Assembly: GCA_963760965.1 (NCBI GenBank) | Contig: CAVXEW010000007.1 | Span: 434,001-498,000 of the forward strand | Direction: 5' to 3' | Source: Pararhizobium_B sp963760965 | GTDB lineage: Bacteria > Pseudomonadota > Alphaproteobacteria > Rhizobiales > Rhizobiaceae | Length of the DNA: 64,000 nt | In this document: one piece after another, positions 47,979-57,119 of the stretch | Layout of the letters: every line of letters begins with the position of its first letter | Position numbering within the stretch: position 1 is the first letter of the stretch | Translations under genes and position numbers: made by a program | Notes under the pieces: generated by a model | The model's database searches: none | What the model was told of the DNA's origin: nothing | What the model saw: only the letters and a program-made list of their open reading frames with translations

Positions 47979-48127
47979 CGTTTTCTCCGTCTTGGCGCGA
48001 GTCATGGCGGCGCCGTGGCCGCCAGCGAAATCCCCTGCATGCCCCGTTCCGGTCCATCGGTCGGAGAGTGCCGTCCCTGGGCCCGTGCCAGATTGAACAC
48101 GGGATTGGTTTGTGTCGGGTAAACGGA

Positions 48128-48670
48128 TTATGCGTCGCCTGCGACCACGCCAACGAAAGGCAGTTCGCGAAAGGCGTAGGAGACGTCCATCCCGTAGCCG
48201 ACGACGAAATAGTCGGGACATTCGAATCCGACGAAATCGGCGTCGAGCGCACCCTCCCGTCTCGATCTCTTGTCGAGCAGCACCGCGATCGATACGCTGC
48301 CGGCGCCGCGTTCCAGCATCAGGTCGCGTGCGAAGCGGAGTGTGTTGCCGGATTCGAGGATGTCGTCGATCAGGAGCACATCTCGTCCCATCACGTCCGA
48401 ATCGATATCCTTTATGATCTTGACGCCCCGGCTTTCCGTGCCCTTGCCGTAGCTCGACAGCGTGATGAACTCCACTTCCGGCGCAAGGCCCGCAGCGTGC
48501 AGGGCACGGATCAGGTCGGCGGCGAAAATGAAGGAACCCTTCAGGATGGAGATCACCAGCAGGTCCCGTTGCGGACGGGCGGCGATCTCCGAGGCGAGCG
48601 CCAGGTTGCGGGCGGCGATCTGGTCGGCCGAAAACAGGACCTCGATGTTCTTTCCGCGAACGACGGGCAT
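48128..48670 (-). CDS. hpt: Hypoxanthine phosphoribosyltransferase
   Basis: Purine salvage: converts hypoxanthine or guanine to IMP or GMP using PRPP. The 180-residue protein has LVISILKGSFIFAADLIRAL, the PRPP loop VLLIDDILESGNT, and the base-recognition LLDKRSRR region. AGGAAAA lies eight bases before the ATG at 48670, which excludes the in-frame extension upstream. It is 149 bases upstream of cpdR. Confidence 0.95.
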   Translation of the reverse strand: MPVVRGKNIEVLFSADQIAARNLALASEIAARPQRDLLVISILKGSFIFAADLIRALHAAGLAPEVEFITLSSYGKGTESRGVKIIKDIDSDVMGRDVLLIDDILESGNTLRFARDLMLERGAGSVSIAVLLDKRSRREGALDADFVGFECPDYFVVGYGMDVSYAFRELPFVGVVAGDA

Positions 48671-48767
48671 GGGCTTTTCCTGTGAAGACGGCGTTGGCTG
48701 ATGGCTCGTCGACGCGGACATCGCGCCACGGCCGTTCAATGACCGATACGAACGGCTAGTTCAACTC

Positions 48768-49451
48768 CTAACGGCCGATTTCCCCGAACCGGCCGGCCTG
48801 CGCGCTGTTGTCGATGAAGGTGACGTCAACCGCCGGCGCTTGTCCTGCACCGATGGGCAGCCGCGCCCGGAAGCCGGTCGAAGCACCGGCGGCGAGCACC
48901 GGATCTGCCGTCCGGATCGCGACGGGACTCTCGCCGGCAGCCGTTCGAATTCCGATCGGAGGGATCGTTCGTCGCGCTGCAGTCCTGTTCGTCACGCTCC
49001 CGTCGATGATGGCGACACGCATTCCGTCGATCGTGCCAAGGCGCGTCGAGACACCCGAAATCACCAGTGGCGCGCCTTTCCCGGTTGTCCGGCCGGCGAG
49101 CCCTGCATAGACGGCATGTCCGCCGAAGCTCCAGAAGCTCAGTGCGCAGAGGCCGGCAAGGCTCGCGACGAAGAGGTGCGAAGGCTTTCCAGGGCGGCCG
49201 GCGGCGAGCCGCGACAGCCAGGCGAGCAGCTTGCGGCCGTCGTTCCCCCGCCTTCCGGCGGTCACCGGAACTGATTCGTCCTCCTGCGGCACTTTCGACG
49301 TAATGTCCTCGAATTCCGCCTCGATGATGTGCATGTCGGAAAAGACGGGACGGAAACGGGTCGCATGGGGACGCGGATGATCGGGTGCGATGATGTCTGC
49401 AATCGCAGGAGTCTCGGCATCCGGGCGTCTGCTGTGCCGGGTTGCGGCCAT
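48768..49451 (-). CDS. Single-pass membrane protein upstream of ftsEX, unknown function
   Basis: A 227-residue protein. The first 90 residues are cytoplasmic and charged. One transmembrane segment covers about 93-118 (LFVASLAGLCALSFWSFGGHAVYAGL). The periplasmic half resembles the DUF3426-like beta domain (GMRVAIIDGSVTNRTA, GFRARLP). In related genomes the gene divergent from ftsE often encodes an MJ0042-type zinc-finger protein with such a domain; the finger is missing here. GGAGGA lies five bases before the ATG at 49451. Confidence 0.75.
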   Translation of the reverse strand: MAATRHSRRPDAETPAIADIIAPDHPRPHATRFRPVFSDMHIIEAEFEDITSKVPQEDESVPVTAGRRGNDGRKLLAWLSRLAAGRPGKPSHLFVASLAGLCALSFWSFGGHAVYAGLAGRTTGKGAPLVISGVSTRLGTIDGMRVAIIDGSVTNRTAARRTIPPIGIRTAAGESPVAIRTADPVLAAGASTGFRARLPIGAGQAPAVDVTFIDNSAQAGRFGEIGR

Positions 49452-49687
49452 CCTGTCCTCCGTTTCCCGTGCACCTGGCGGCGCCGGCGATCTCCGTCGG
49501 TACTGCATCACCCCTTGATCGGATCCTTTCGCAGACGTAAACGCGAATGGTTAACAAATCACCAAGATACCGATGCGAACACGCGCTGTCGGCCAGAAAT
49601 TAACTGCGTCTTAAAGCTGTTCGGCAAGGCTGGCAGCGGCGCCCTGGAAAGGCCTGCGCCGCTCATTTCATTCACGGGACAAGCCAC

Positions 49688-50347
49688 TTGATCCACTTCG
49701 AAAATGTCGGATTGCGCTACGGCATGGGGCCGGAGATCCTGCGCGACCTGACCTTCGACATTCCGGCACGCTCGTTCCAGTTCCTGACCGGTCCGTCGGG
49801 CGCCGGCAAGACGACCATGCTGAGACTGCTGTTCATGTCGCTGAAGCCGACGCGCGGCCTGATCACCATGTTCGATCGCGACATCTCGGTGGTCCCCAAT
49901 GCCGACCTGCCGATGCTGCGACGGCGGATAGGCATCGTCTTCCAGGACTTCCGGCTGCTCGATCACCTGACGACCTACGAGAACGTGGCACTGCCCCTCA
50001 GGGTGCGTGGCAAGCCGGAAGCGAGCTACCGCAGCGACGTCCTGGAACTGCTGAAGTGGGTCGGCCTGGGCGAAAGGGTCAATGTCCTGCCGCCGGTCCT
50101 TTCAGGTGGCGAGAAGCAGCGCGCCGCGATCGCCCGGGCGCTGATCGACCAGCCCGAGATCCTGCTTGCGGACGAGCCGACGGGCAATGTAGACCCACCG
50201 ATGGCGCGGCGGCTGCTGAAGCTCTTCCTCGAACTCAACCGGCTCGGAACCGCGGTCGTCATCGCCACGCACGACCTCGCGTTGATGGACCAGATCGACG
50301 CTCGCCGCATGATCCTGCACCAGGGACGCCTCGATATCTATGACTGA
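49688..50347 (+). CDS. ftsE: Cell division ATP-binding protein FtsE
   Basis: The ATPase of the FtsEX complex, which activates septal peptidoglycan hydrolases at the divisome. The 219-residue protein has Walker A GPSGAGKTT, the ABC signature LSGGEKQR, Walker B LLADEPTGNVD, and the H-loop ATHD. The start is TTG, giving MIHFENVGLRYG. It overlaps ftsX by eight bases, which couples their translation. Confidence 0.96.
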   Translation: MIHFENVGLRYGMGPEILRDLTFDIPARSFQFLTGPSGAGKTTMLRLLFMSLKPTRGLITMFDRDISVVPNADLPMLRRRIGIVFQDFRLLDHLTTYENVALPLRVRGKPEASYRSDVLELLKWVGLGERVNVLPPVLSGGEKQRAAIARALIDQPEILLADEPTGNVDPPMARRLLKLFLELNRLGTAVVIATHDLALMDQIDARRMILHQGRLDIYD

Positions 50348-51344
50348 CACCAGTCGGACAACCGGGAGCCGAACGACGCCGGCCGCGCGGCGCCCGGCTG
50401 GCCCGCGCCTGCGCCCGACGGCGCCGATCGTGCCGCCGGCAAACATCTCCGGCAACGCCCTCATGCTCGTGATCGCCATCATGTCGTTCCTCGCCTGCCT
50501 GACGCTCGGCGCCGTGACGATGATCCGCGCGAGCGCCGCCACCTGGGAAAGCCAGATCTCTCGCGAGATCACGATCCAGATCAAGCCGGCAGAGGGACTG
50601 GACATGGATGCCGCGCTCGAGAAGGCGCGCGCGATTGCGCTCGATTTTTCCGGTGTCACGGGCGCCAGCATCATGGACAAGAACGCGACCGCCCGGCTGC
50701 TCCAGCCCTGGCTCGGCTCCGGCCTCGACATCGACGAGCTTCCGGTGCCGCGCCTCGTCGTGGCGACGATCGACGAATCGGCCCCGCCGGACTTCGCCTC
50801 CCTGCGTGCGGAACTGCAGAAGAAGATCCCGGAGGCCTCCCTCGACGACCATCGCACGTGGGTCGGGCGGCTCGTCTCGATGGCCGAGACCACAGTCCTG
50901 ATCGGCATGGGCGTTCTCGCGCTCGTCTTCACGGCGACTGTACTGACCGTGGTGTTCGCGACCCGCGGCGCAATGTCCGGCAACCGGCATATCGTCGAGG
51001 TTCTGCATTTCGTCGGCGCCGAATCGCGCTTCGTCGCAGCCGAGTTCGAGCGCCATTTCCTGATGATCGGGTTGAAGGGAGCCTTCGCAGGTGGCGCGCT
51101 CGCAGCCATATGCTTCGCCGTCGCCGGCGTCTGGCAGCAGATGGAGACGGCGACGCCGGGCAGCGATCAGGTCAGTGCTCTTTTCGGCCGCTTCGCGCTC
51201 GGCTTCTGGGGATATGTCGGCATTCTCGTCATAGTCGGCTTCGTCGGCGGCATGACGGCTCTCACAACCCGCTTCACGGTCATCCGCACGATCCACGAGA
51301 TCGACGCGGAACGCGCGGCGGCAGGATCCGGAGAAATGCTGTGA
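50340..51344 (+). CDS. ftsX: Cell division protein FtsX
   Basis: The membrane partner of FtsE. The 334-residue protein has four transmembrane helices in the FtsX/ABC3 arrangement, with the large extracellular domain between helices 1 and 2 (about 65-180, including AAEGLDMDAALEKAR-like PAEGLDMDAALE). The first 35 residues are a basic cytoplasmic tail. The overlap with ftsE fixes the start. Confidence 0.95.
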   Translation: MTDTSRTTGSRTTPAARRPAGPRLRPTAPIVPPANISGNALMLVIAIMSFLACLTLGAVTMIRASAATWESQISREITIQIKPAEGLDMDAALEKARAIALDFSGVTGASIMDKNATARLLQPWLGSGLDIDELPVPRLVVATIDESAPPDFASLRAELQKKIPEASLDDHRTWVGRLVSMAETTVLIGMGVLALVFTATVLTVVFATRGAMSGNRHIVEVLHFVGAESRFVAAEFERHFLMIGLKGAFAGGALAAICFAVAGVWQQMETATPGSDQVSALFGRFALGFWGYVGILVIVGFVGGMTALTTRFTVIRTIHEIDAERAAAGSGEML

Positions 51345-51400
51345 AGGCTCCGCAGAGGACCCATCTAGTGCTCGCCGTATTCCCGGTGTAATCATCGCCC

Positions 51401-52141
51401 ATGCCGACCGAGAACCCTTCCCTGAAAGAGACCGGTGGCGAGGTTCCGGCGTCGGGACGCGAGCGATCGAAGCGTTCGCGGCGGCTTGCGCTTCTCGCCA
51501 GCCTGATCGGCATCCTCATGCTGTTCGGCCTCGCCGGCTTCGTCGCAGGCTTTCTCAACTTCGCGGAGCGTGTCGTCGAGTTGAAGGTCCCGGACAGATC
51601 GGTGAAGGGCGATGCGATCGTGGTCCTCACCGGCGGCCAGCAGCGCATCGAGCACGCGCTCGATCTACTGCGCAGCGGCGCTGCCCGGCGCCTCCTCATA
51701 TCCGGCGTCAATCCCACCACGACCGGCAACGAGATCCGCCATCTGACGAAGAGTTCCAAATCTCTCTTCGAATGCTGCGTCGACATTGGCCACGATGCCA
51801 TCGACACCATCGGAAACGCCTACGAGACCTCCCGATGGATCGGCAGGAACGGCTACAAGCGTGTCTTCCTGGTGACCAACAACTACCACATGCCGCGCAG
51901 CCTGCTCGAATTGCGCCGGGTGGACCCCAAGACAGACTTCATCCCCTATCCCGTGATCAACAACGACCTGAAGTCGCGCAACTGGCTGCACGAGCCTCCC
52001 GTCGTGCGCCGGCTGGTGACGGAATACGTGAAGTACACCCTTGCAAGCATGCGAGCCTGGATGGGGCCGCCGGCAGACCGGGGACTCCGGACCGCCCGAA
52101 CGCGTGAACAGGACGCGCGCCTGATGCAGGACAGGCAGTGA
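51401..52141 (+). CDS. YdcF/ElyC-family (DUF218) membrane protein
   Basis: A 246-residue protein. One transmembrane helix at about 29-52 is followed by the DUF218 domain (VKGDAIVVLTGGQQRIEHALDLL, RRLLISG and NNYHMPRSLLELRR). ElyC in E. coli supports envelope and undecaprenyl-linked peptidoglycan intermediates. The position between ftsX and plsC fits an envelope role. The start is 56 bases after ftsX. Confidence 0.9.
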   Translation: MPTENPSLKETGGEVPASGRERSKRSRRLALLASLIGILMLFGLAGFVAGFLNFAERVVELKVPDRSVKGDAIVVLTGGQQRIEHALDLLRSGAARRLLISGVNPTTTGNEIRHLTKSSKSLFECCVDIGHDAIDTIGNAYETSRWIGRNGYKRVFLVTNNYHMPRSLLELRRVDPKTDFIPYPVINNDLKSRNWLHEPPVVRRLVTEYVKYTLASMRAWMGPPADRGLRTARTREQDARLMQDRQ

Positions 52142-52260
52142 ACGCCTGCAGGTTTCGCCGCCCGAAGGTTCCCCTTTGCCATGCGATGGTGTAACGCAGG
52201 ACGCCGGTGACGGGCAGTCGCCGGCCAGGTGCAACATCGGACAAGACCATCGACTTCCGC

Positions 52261-53064
52261 ATGACCGCCCTACGCTCCCTCCTTTTCAACCTGGCGTTCT
52301 ATGTCAACCTCGTCGCCCGGATGATCGTGCTGAGCCCCGTCTTCTTCCTGGCGGAGCGCCGGAAGGCCTGGAAGGTTCCCAAGAACTGGGTGCGCTCGAA
52401 CCACTGGCTGCAAGCGAAGATCGCCGGTACGACCTTCGAGATCGAGGGACTGGAGAACATCCCGGAAGGCGGCTACATCTTCGCGCCGAAGCACCAGTCC
52501 TTCTGGGACGCCTATGCGCTCCTGCCCTGGCTCGACGACCCGGTCTACATCCTGAAGCGCGAACTGACGTGGATTCCGCTGTTCGGCTGGTACATCCGGA
52601 AGATGCGCATGATCCCCGTCGATCGCGGCGCTCGCGGCAAGGTGATGGCGGCCGTGCTCGAGCGGGCCAAGACGGAAATGAAGAATGGCCGGCAACTGAT
52701 CATCTATCCCGAGGGAACGCGACGCTCGCCCGGTGCGCCGGCCGACTACAAGTTCGGCATCGCCCGCATCTACGCCGACCTCGACGTTCCCGTCGTGCCG
52801 GTGGCGATGCATCCGGGGCTCTTCTGGCCAAGGCGAAAGTTCCTGCGTTTCCCCGGTCACTTCAAGGTGAAGATCCTGCCGCCGATACCCGCCGGTCTCG
52901 GCCGCGATGCATTCTTCAGGCGGCTGATCGCCGAAACCGAGGCTGCCAGCGACCAGCTGCTGGTCGAGACGGTCCGCGCCAACCCGCACCTGCCCCTGCC
53001 CGAGAGCACCGCGAAGCGGCTGGCCGAGATCAGTCGGTCCGAGCCCCGGCAGGAACGCGCCTGA
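52261..53064 (+). CDS. plsC: 1-acyl-sn-glycerol-3-phosphate acyltransferase
   Basis: Adds the second fatty acid to make phosphatidic acid. The 267-residue membrane enzyme has the acyltransferase motif H-x4-D (KHQSFWDAY), the substrate motif YPEGTRR and the VPVVPVAMHPG block. The ATG at 52261 starts the hydrophobic lead; an upstream GTG is possible. The last 35 bases overlap the converging ChaC-like gene. Confidence 0.92.
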   Translation: MTALRSLLFNLAFYVNLVARMIVLSPVFFLAERRKAWKVPKNWVRSNHWLQAKIAGTTFEIEGLENIPEGGYIFAPKHQSFWDAYALLPWLDDPVYILKRELTWIPLFGWYIRKMRMIPVDRGARGKVMAAVLERAKTEMKNGRQLIIYPEGTRRSPGAPADYKFGIARIYADLDVPVVPVAMHPGLFWPRRKFLRFPGHFKVKILPPIPAGLGRDAFFRRLIAETEAASDQLLVETVRANPHLPLPESTAKRLAEISRSEPRQERA

Positions 53065-53581
53065 GCCCCGCGGCGACATGTTCGAGCCAGTGATCCCGTA
53101 TGTCCATCTGCCGAAGATGCTCGATCGTGTTGAAGACGTACTCCTCGTTGGGCCCGGAGCGCCCGACCGATCCCCTGATCGCGGCGACGGCCTCGTCCGC
53201 CGAAAGCGCCCCCGCGTACTGGACGTGCGAGCGGTCGACCACATAGGTGACGGCCCTGACGGTGCGACCGTCGCCCAGGCGGGCCGGAACCGTCCGTTCC
53301 GCATAGACGTTCGTCACCAGCTCCCGCTCCCTCAGATAGGCCATGACCGCTTCGTGCTTCTCGCCGGCAACCCTGAAGACCATGCCGCGGCAAGAGCCCC
53401 CATAGTCGAGGCCGAGGACAAGGCCTGGTCGCTCGGGCGTCCCCCTGTGGACGTAGGAGCGGACGCAGAGCGAGCGGCGGAACCCGAAGGCCCGGGCAGC
53501 ATCGGCCTCGAGATAGTCGAAGCCCGGCCGCCACATCAGGGAGCCGTATCCGAAGACCCAAAAATCGTCCATATCCGTCAT
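53030..53581 (-). CDS. ChaC-type gamma-glutamylcyclotransferase
   Basis: Cleaves gamma-glutamyl peptides such as glutathione to 5-oxoproline. The 183-residue protein opens with the family signature WVFGYGSLMWRPGF, which forms the substrate loop, and ends with NEEYVFNTIEHLRQMDI. ChaC members act on glutathione specifically. ATGs at 53581 and 53572 are both possible. It converges with plsC and overlaps it by 35 bases. Confidence 0.9.
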   Translation of the reverse strand: MTDMDDFWVFGYGSLMWRPGFDYLEADAARAFGFRRSLCVRSYVHRGTPERPGLVLGLDYGGSCRGMVFRVAGEKHEAVMAYLRERELVTNVYAERTVPARLGDGRTVRAVTYVVDRSHVQYAGALSADEAVAAIRGSVGRSGPNEEYVFNTIEHLRQMDIRDHWLEHVAAGLRRVPAGARTD

Positions 53582-53652
53582 GAAAGTCCGCACCTTCCGC
53601 TCGCGGGCGCACAATTGGAGATCGAAATGAAGACGTCAACAGGTGACGACCG

Positions 53653-54648
53653 ATGATGCGGCGCAGGAAGCTCGCCGTGCTCGCCGTGCTTATCGTCGTC
53701 GTGGCGATCGCATATACCGGCGCCTGGTTCTATGCCGCCGGCGCCATCAGGGACAGGGCGAACGCGTTCATCGCCGGGCTGACCGGCGAAGGCATCAAGG
53801 CGGCGTGCGTCAACCTGGACGTCAGCGGCTACCCCGTCGCGATCGGACTGACCTGCGAACGGATCGACGCCAGCGACAGCCATGGAGGAGGCCGGGTCGA
53901 AGCGGGTGCTTTCCGTTCCGTCGCCCAGTTCTCGCATCCGGGCCGCGTCGTCTCCGAGCTGGACGGACCGCTGCAGGCGAGGGCGCCGGACGGCTACACC
54001 GTCAAGGCCGACTGGAACATGCTTCGGTCGAGTGCCGTGCTCTGGTTCCAGGGACTGATGAGCGGACATCTGGAGGTGAAGAAACTGACGGCAACCGTGG
54101 ACGGCCCGCTGATCCCGGGTCCGTTGGACCTGACGAGCCCCGAGATGGAGGCACGCACGCGCCGCGACGGCGCCGACGTCGACGTCGATTTCACTGTTCA
54201 CCGGCTGTCGCTCAAGGGAAGCCGGTCTCTTGCCGACCTGCCGGCTGCCGATGTATCCGGCACGGCGACCCTCTCCGGCATGGCTCCCCTTCTCAGCGGA
54301 CGAAAGAACCTGTCGAACCCGCGGCATCTCCTGCGCGGAAGGTCGGGCACCCTGCACAACTTGACGGCAAAGCTTGCCGGCGGGGCTTCGTTCGTCGTCC
54401 AGGGCCCGTTCTCCTTCGACGATTCCGGGCGTCTTTCCGGCGACTTCAAGCTGCAGATCGAGGGCATCGAGGCCTGGCAACGGACCGTCGACAAGGCGAT
54501 CCCCGATGCCCGGAACGCGATCGCGAATGCCGGCAAGATGCTGACCGCCATGGCCGGCGGCAAGGACACCGCCACGATCACGCTGACTGCCAGTCATGGC
54601 AGGCTATCGCTCGGCCTCATTCCGCTCGGAACCCTGCCGCCGGTCTGA
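53653..54648 (+). CDS. DUF2125 envelope protein
   Basis: A 331-residue protein with an N-terminal signal anchor (residues 7-29) and a beta-rich periplasmic body of the DUF2125 type. The AGAIRDRANAFIAGL helix after the anchor and the VDVSGYPVAI-like NLDVSGYPVAIGLTCE block are typical. The function is unknown. Members resemble AsmA/YdbH-like lipid-transfer folds, an inference from general shape. It is widely conserved in Hyphomicrobiales. Confidence 0.85.
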   Translation: MMRRRKLAVLAVLIVVVAIAYTGAWFYAAGAIRDRANAFIAGLTGEGIKAACVNLDVSGYPVAIGLTCERIDASDSHGGGRVEAGAFRSVAQFSHPGRVVSELDGPLQARAPDGYTVKADWNMLRSSAVLWFQGLMSGHLEVKKLTATVDGPLIPGPLDLTSPEMEARTRRDGADVDVDFTVHRLSLKGSRSLADLPAADVSGTATLSGMAPLLSGRKNLSNPRHLLRGRSGTLHNLTAKLAGGASFVVQGPFSFDDSGRLSGDFKLQIEGIEAWQRTVDKAIPDARNAIANAGKMLTAMAGGKDTATITLTASHGRLSLGLIPLGTLPPV

Positions 54649-54651
54649 GAT

Positions 54652-56115
54652 CTACTTGGCATCCGCCGGTTCGACCGCGACGAATTTCTTGTTCGGCGAA
54701 CGGTAGTCCATCCTGAATATCCGCCTGCCGGGCAGCTTCACGGCGTCGGTCAGTTCGAGCCCGACGAGCGTCCCGTTCGGATGCCGGTCGAGCCATGCCC
54801 GGGCGTCCTTCAGGTCGACCTCGTCCATGGGATGGGTAAGCCGTGCCAGGAAACCGATCTCGCCGTGATACTTGCCGATGATGGCGAGCGGCCCCTGCCG
54901 CATCGAAAGGAACTGGCCGGCCTTCGATAGATCGTAGAGCGGAAAGACCGTAAATGCCGCAATGGCCTGGCCCACCAGGAAAACCGCAAGCGTGATCGCC
55001 GTGCTGAGCCGGACGAGGCGAAAGCTGGCCGCCGTCAGCAGGAAAGCCGTCGCGACCACGATGACCGGCAGCAACGGCACGATGTAGTGCGGCTGCTTCC
55101 CGGAAACGAGGCTGAAGAGCACGATGGCCGGGATCGTCGCGAGGACGAGGAAGCGGATCTGCGGGCGCGCGCGCCAGGTCTCGCGGAAGGATCCGAGCGG
55201 ACGCCGCAACGCCGGCGCATGTGCCCTCCATGCATGGATCGAGAATATCCACGGCATGAGGAACACCGGCAGCAGCGGCAGGTAGAACCAGAACGGCCTC
55301 GAGTGGCCCGTCTCGATGTGACCGGTCACCCTCCCGGCCGCCTGCTTCCAGATCAATGCGTCGAGGAAGCCGAAACCGGTCTGGCCAAGGAGTGGCAGAA
55401 GCCACAACAGAACCGGGACGAACGACACCAGCAGCGCCCAGCCGCAAGCTTTCCAGAAGGTCTTCGGAGACAGCTGATGACGTTCACTCCGCCAGATGGG
55501 ATAGGAAAGCGCGACCGGCACCAGGAACAGGAGCACCACCGGGCCTTTCGTGAGCACGGCCAATCCGGTCGAAAGCCCCGCCACGGCGACTGTACCGCCC
55601 CTCGGACGGCGCGCATGCACCAGCAGCGCGAGCAGCGCCAGTGCCGTGAAGAAGGTCAGCAGCAGGTCGAACATCACCAGCCCGCAATAGACGACGAAGA
55701 CGACGTTGCCGACCATCAGCCAGCATACCGGGTCGATGATCCGGCGTTCGCCGGGAAAGAGCTCGCTGGCGAGTGCCCGCGTCACGAGGACGACGCTCGC
55801 GGAGGCCAGGAAGACGGCGCCGAGGGCCGAATAGCGGGAAACACCGAAGATCGCCCAGGAAATGTCGATCAGCCAGAACAGCATCGGCGGCTTCTGGTGA
55901 TAGGCGGCGAAATTCAGCGTCGGAAGGACAAAATCATGGCGCACCCACATCTCCCACGCCACGGTGAGGTAGCGGGTTTCGTCCGGAGGGATCACCGGGC
56001 GGATGAAGGCCGACAGATAGATGAAGATGCCCATGAGCGCGATCGGCGCCCACACGGCAGCGACCGTCCCCCATGGTTGCTGACCATCCTGCATGGATGT
56101 CGCGTTTTCACTCAT
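54652..56115 (-). CDS. ArnT/GT39-like glycosyltransferase
   Basis: A 487-residue polytopic GT-C enzyme with about twelve transmembrane segments. The catalytic acidic pair PPDETRY lies in the first periplasmic loop, and FAAYHQKPPMLFWLI follows. ArnT enzymes move a sugar from undecaprenyl phosphate to lipid A or other glycans. The ordinary arnBCADEF genes are absent, so the donor and target are unknown. GAGG lies eight bases before the ATG at 56115. Confidence 0.88.
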   Translation of the reverse strand: MSENATSMQDGQQPWGTVAAVWAPIALMGIFIYLSAFIRPVIPPDETRYLTVAWEMWVRHDFVLPTLNFAAYHQKPPMLFWLIDISWAIFGVSRYSALGAVFLASASVVLVTRALASELFPGERRIIDPVCWLMVGNVVFVVYCGLVMFDLLLTFFTALALLALLVHARRPRGGTVAVAGLSTGLAVLTKGPVVLLFLVPVALSYPIWRSERHQLSPKTFWKACGWALLVSFVPVLLWLLPLLGQTGFGFLDALIWKQAAGRVTGHIETGHSRPFWFYLPLLPVFLMPWIFSIHAWRAHAPALRRPLGSFRETWRARPQIRFLVLATIPAIVLFSLVSGKQPHYIVPLLPVIVVATAFLLTAASFRLVRLSTAITLAVFLVGQAIAAFTVFPLYDLSKAGQFLSMRQGPLAIIGKYHGEIGFLARLTHPMDEVDLKDARAWLDRHPNGTLVGLELTDAVKLPGRRIFRMDYRSPNKKFVAVEPADAK

Positions 56116-56192
56116 CACTTTGCCTCTCGTCGGCGGCTGGAGCCCGGGCGACGACGGCGCCGGCACGAAATCGCCGCGCAGGCGTCACCCGT

Positions 56193-57119
56193 TCAGTGCT
56201 GCGATCCTCCGCCGTGGCGCCCGAAGTCCGGTGCGTCGACCTCCTGCCCGGCCTCGATGATCGAGCGACGGATGGCGCGGGTCCGGTTGAAGAGGTCGAA
56301 GAGCTTGTCGCCCTCGCCCCAGCGGATCGCCTTCTGCAGTGAAGCGAGATCCTCCGAGAACCGCGCCAGCATCTCTAGGATCGCGTCGCGATTGTGCAGG
56401 CATACGTCGCGCCACATCGTCGGATCAGACGCCGCAAGCCGGGTGAAGTCCCGGAAGCCGGAGGCCGAGTACTTGATGACTTCCGATTTCGTCACGGTCG
56501 CAACGTCGTCTGCCGTGCCGACGATGTTGTAGGCGATAATGTGCGGCAGGTGCGACACGATTGCCAGAACCTTGTCGTGATGCTCGGGTTCCATCGTGTC
56601 GACCGTCGAGCCGCATGCCTGCCAGAAGGCGGAAAGGCGCGCCAGGGGCGCCGGATCGGTCTCCGGAAGCGGCGTCAGGATGCACCAGCGGCTCTCGAAG
56701 AGCTCGGCGAAGCCAGCGTCCGGGCCGGACTGCTCCGTGCCAGCGATCGGATGACCGGGTATGAAGTGGACGTGGGCCGGCAGGTGCGGCGACATCTGCG
56801 CGATGACGGAGCTCTTCGTCGAACCGACATCGGTGACGATCGCGCCCTCCTTGAGATCGTGGGCGATGTCGCGCGCGACCTTCCCGGAAGCCCCGACTGG
56901 CACGGAAACGATGACGAGGTCTGCATCGCGAACGACCTCGGCATTCGAGGTCGAATAGCTGTCGCCGAGGTCGAGTTGATGGGCCCGCTCGAGTGTCTCC
57001 GAACTGGCCGAGGAGATCGAAACATGGCCCGCCAGTTCCTTCAGCCTGATGATGCGGGCGAGCGACGAGCCGATCAGGCCGATGCCAACGAGAGCGATCT
57101 TGTCGAAATGCTTTGTCAT
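56193..57119 (-). CDS. tyrC: Prephenate (arogenate) dehydrogenase
   Basis: Oxidative decarboxylation in tyrosine synthesis. The 308-residue protein has the Rossmann lead KIALVGIGLIGSSLARIIR, the SVPVGASGKVARDI block, the catalytic histidine in FIPGHPIAGTEQSGP, and the substrate helix FRDFTRLAASDPTMW. Its ATG overlaps the hisC stop by four bases (ATGA). The pairing with a HisC-family aminotransferase suggests that the arogenate route may be used. Confidence 0.94.
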   Translation of the reverse strand: MTKHFDKIALVGIGLIGSSLARIIRLKELAGHVSISSASSETLERAHQLDLGDSYSTSNAEVVRDADLVIVSVPVGASGKVARDIAHDLKEGAIVTDVGSTKSSVIAQMSPHLPAHVHFIPGHPIAGTEQSGPDAGFAELFESRWCILTPLPETDPAPLARLSAFWQACGSTVDTMEPEHHDKVLAIVSHLPHIIAYNIVGTADDVATVTKSEVIKYSASGFRDFTRLAASDPTMWRDVCLHNRDAILEMLARFSEDLASLQKAIRWGEGDKLFDLFNRTRAIRRSIIEAGQEVDAPDFGRHGGGSQH

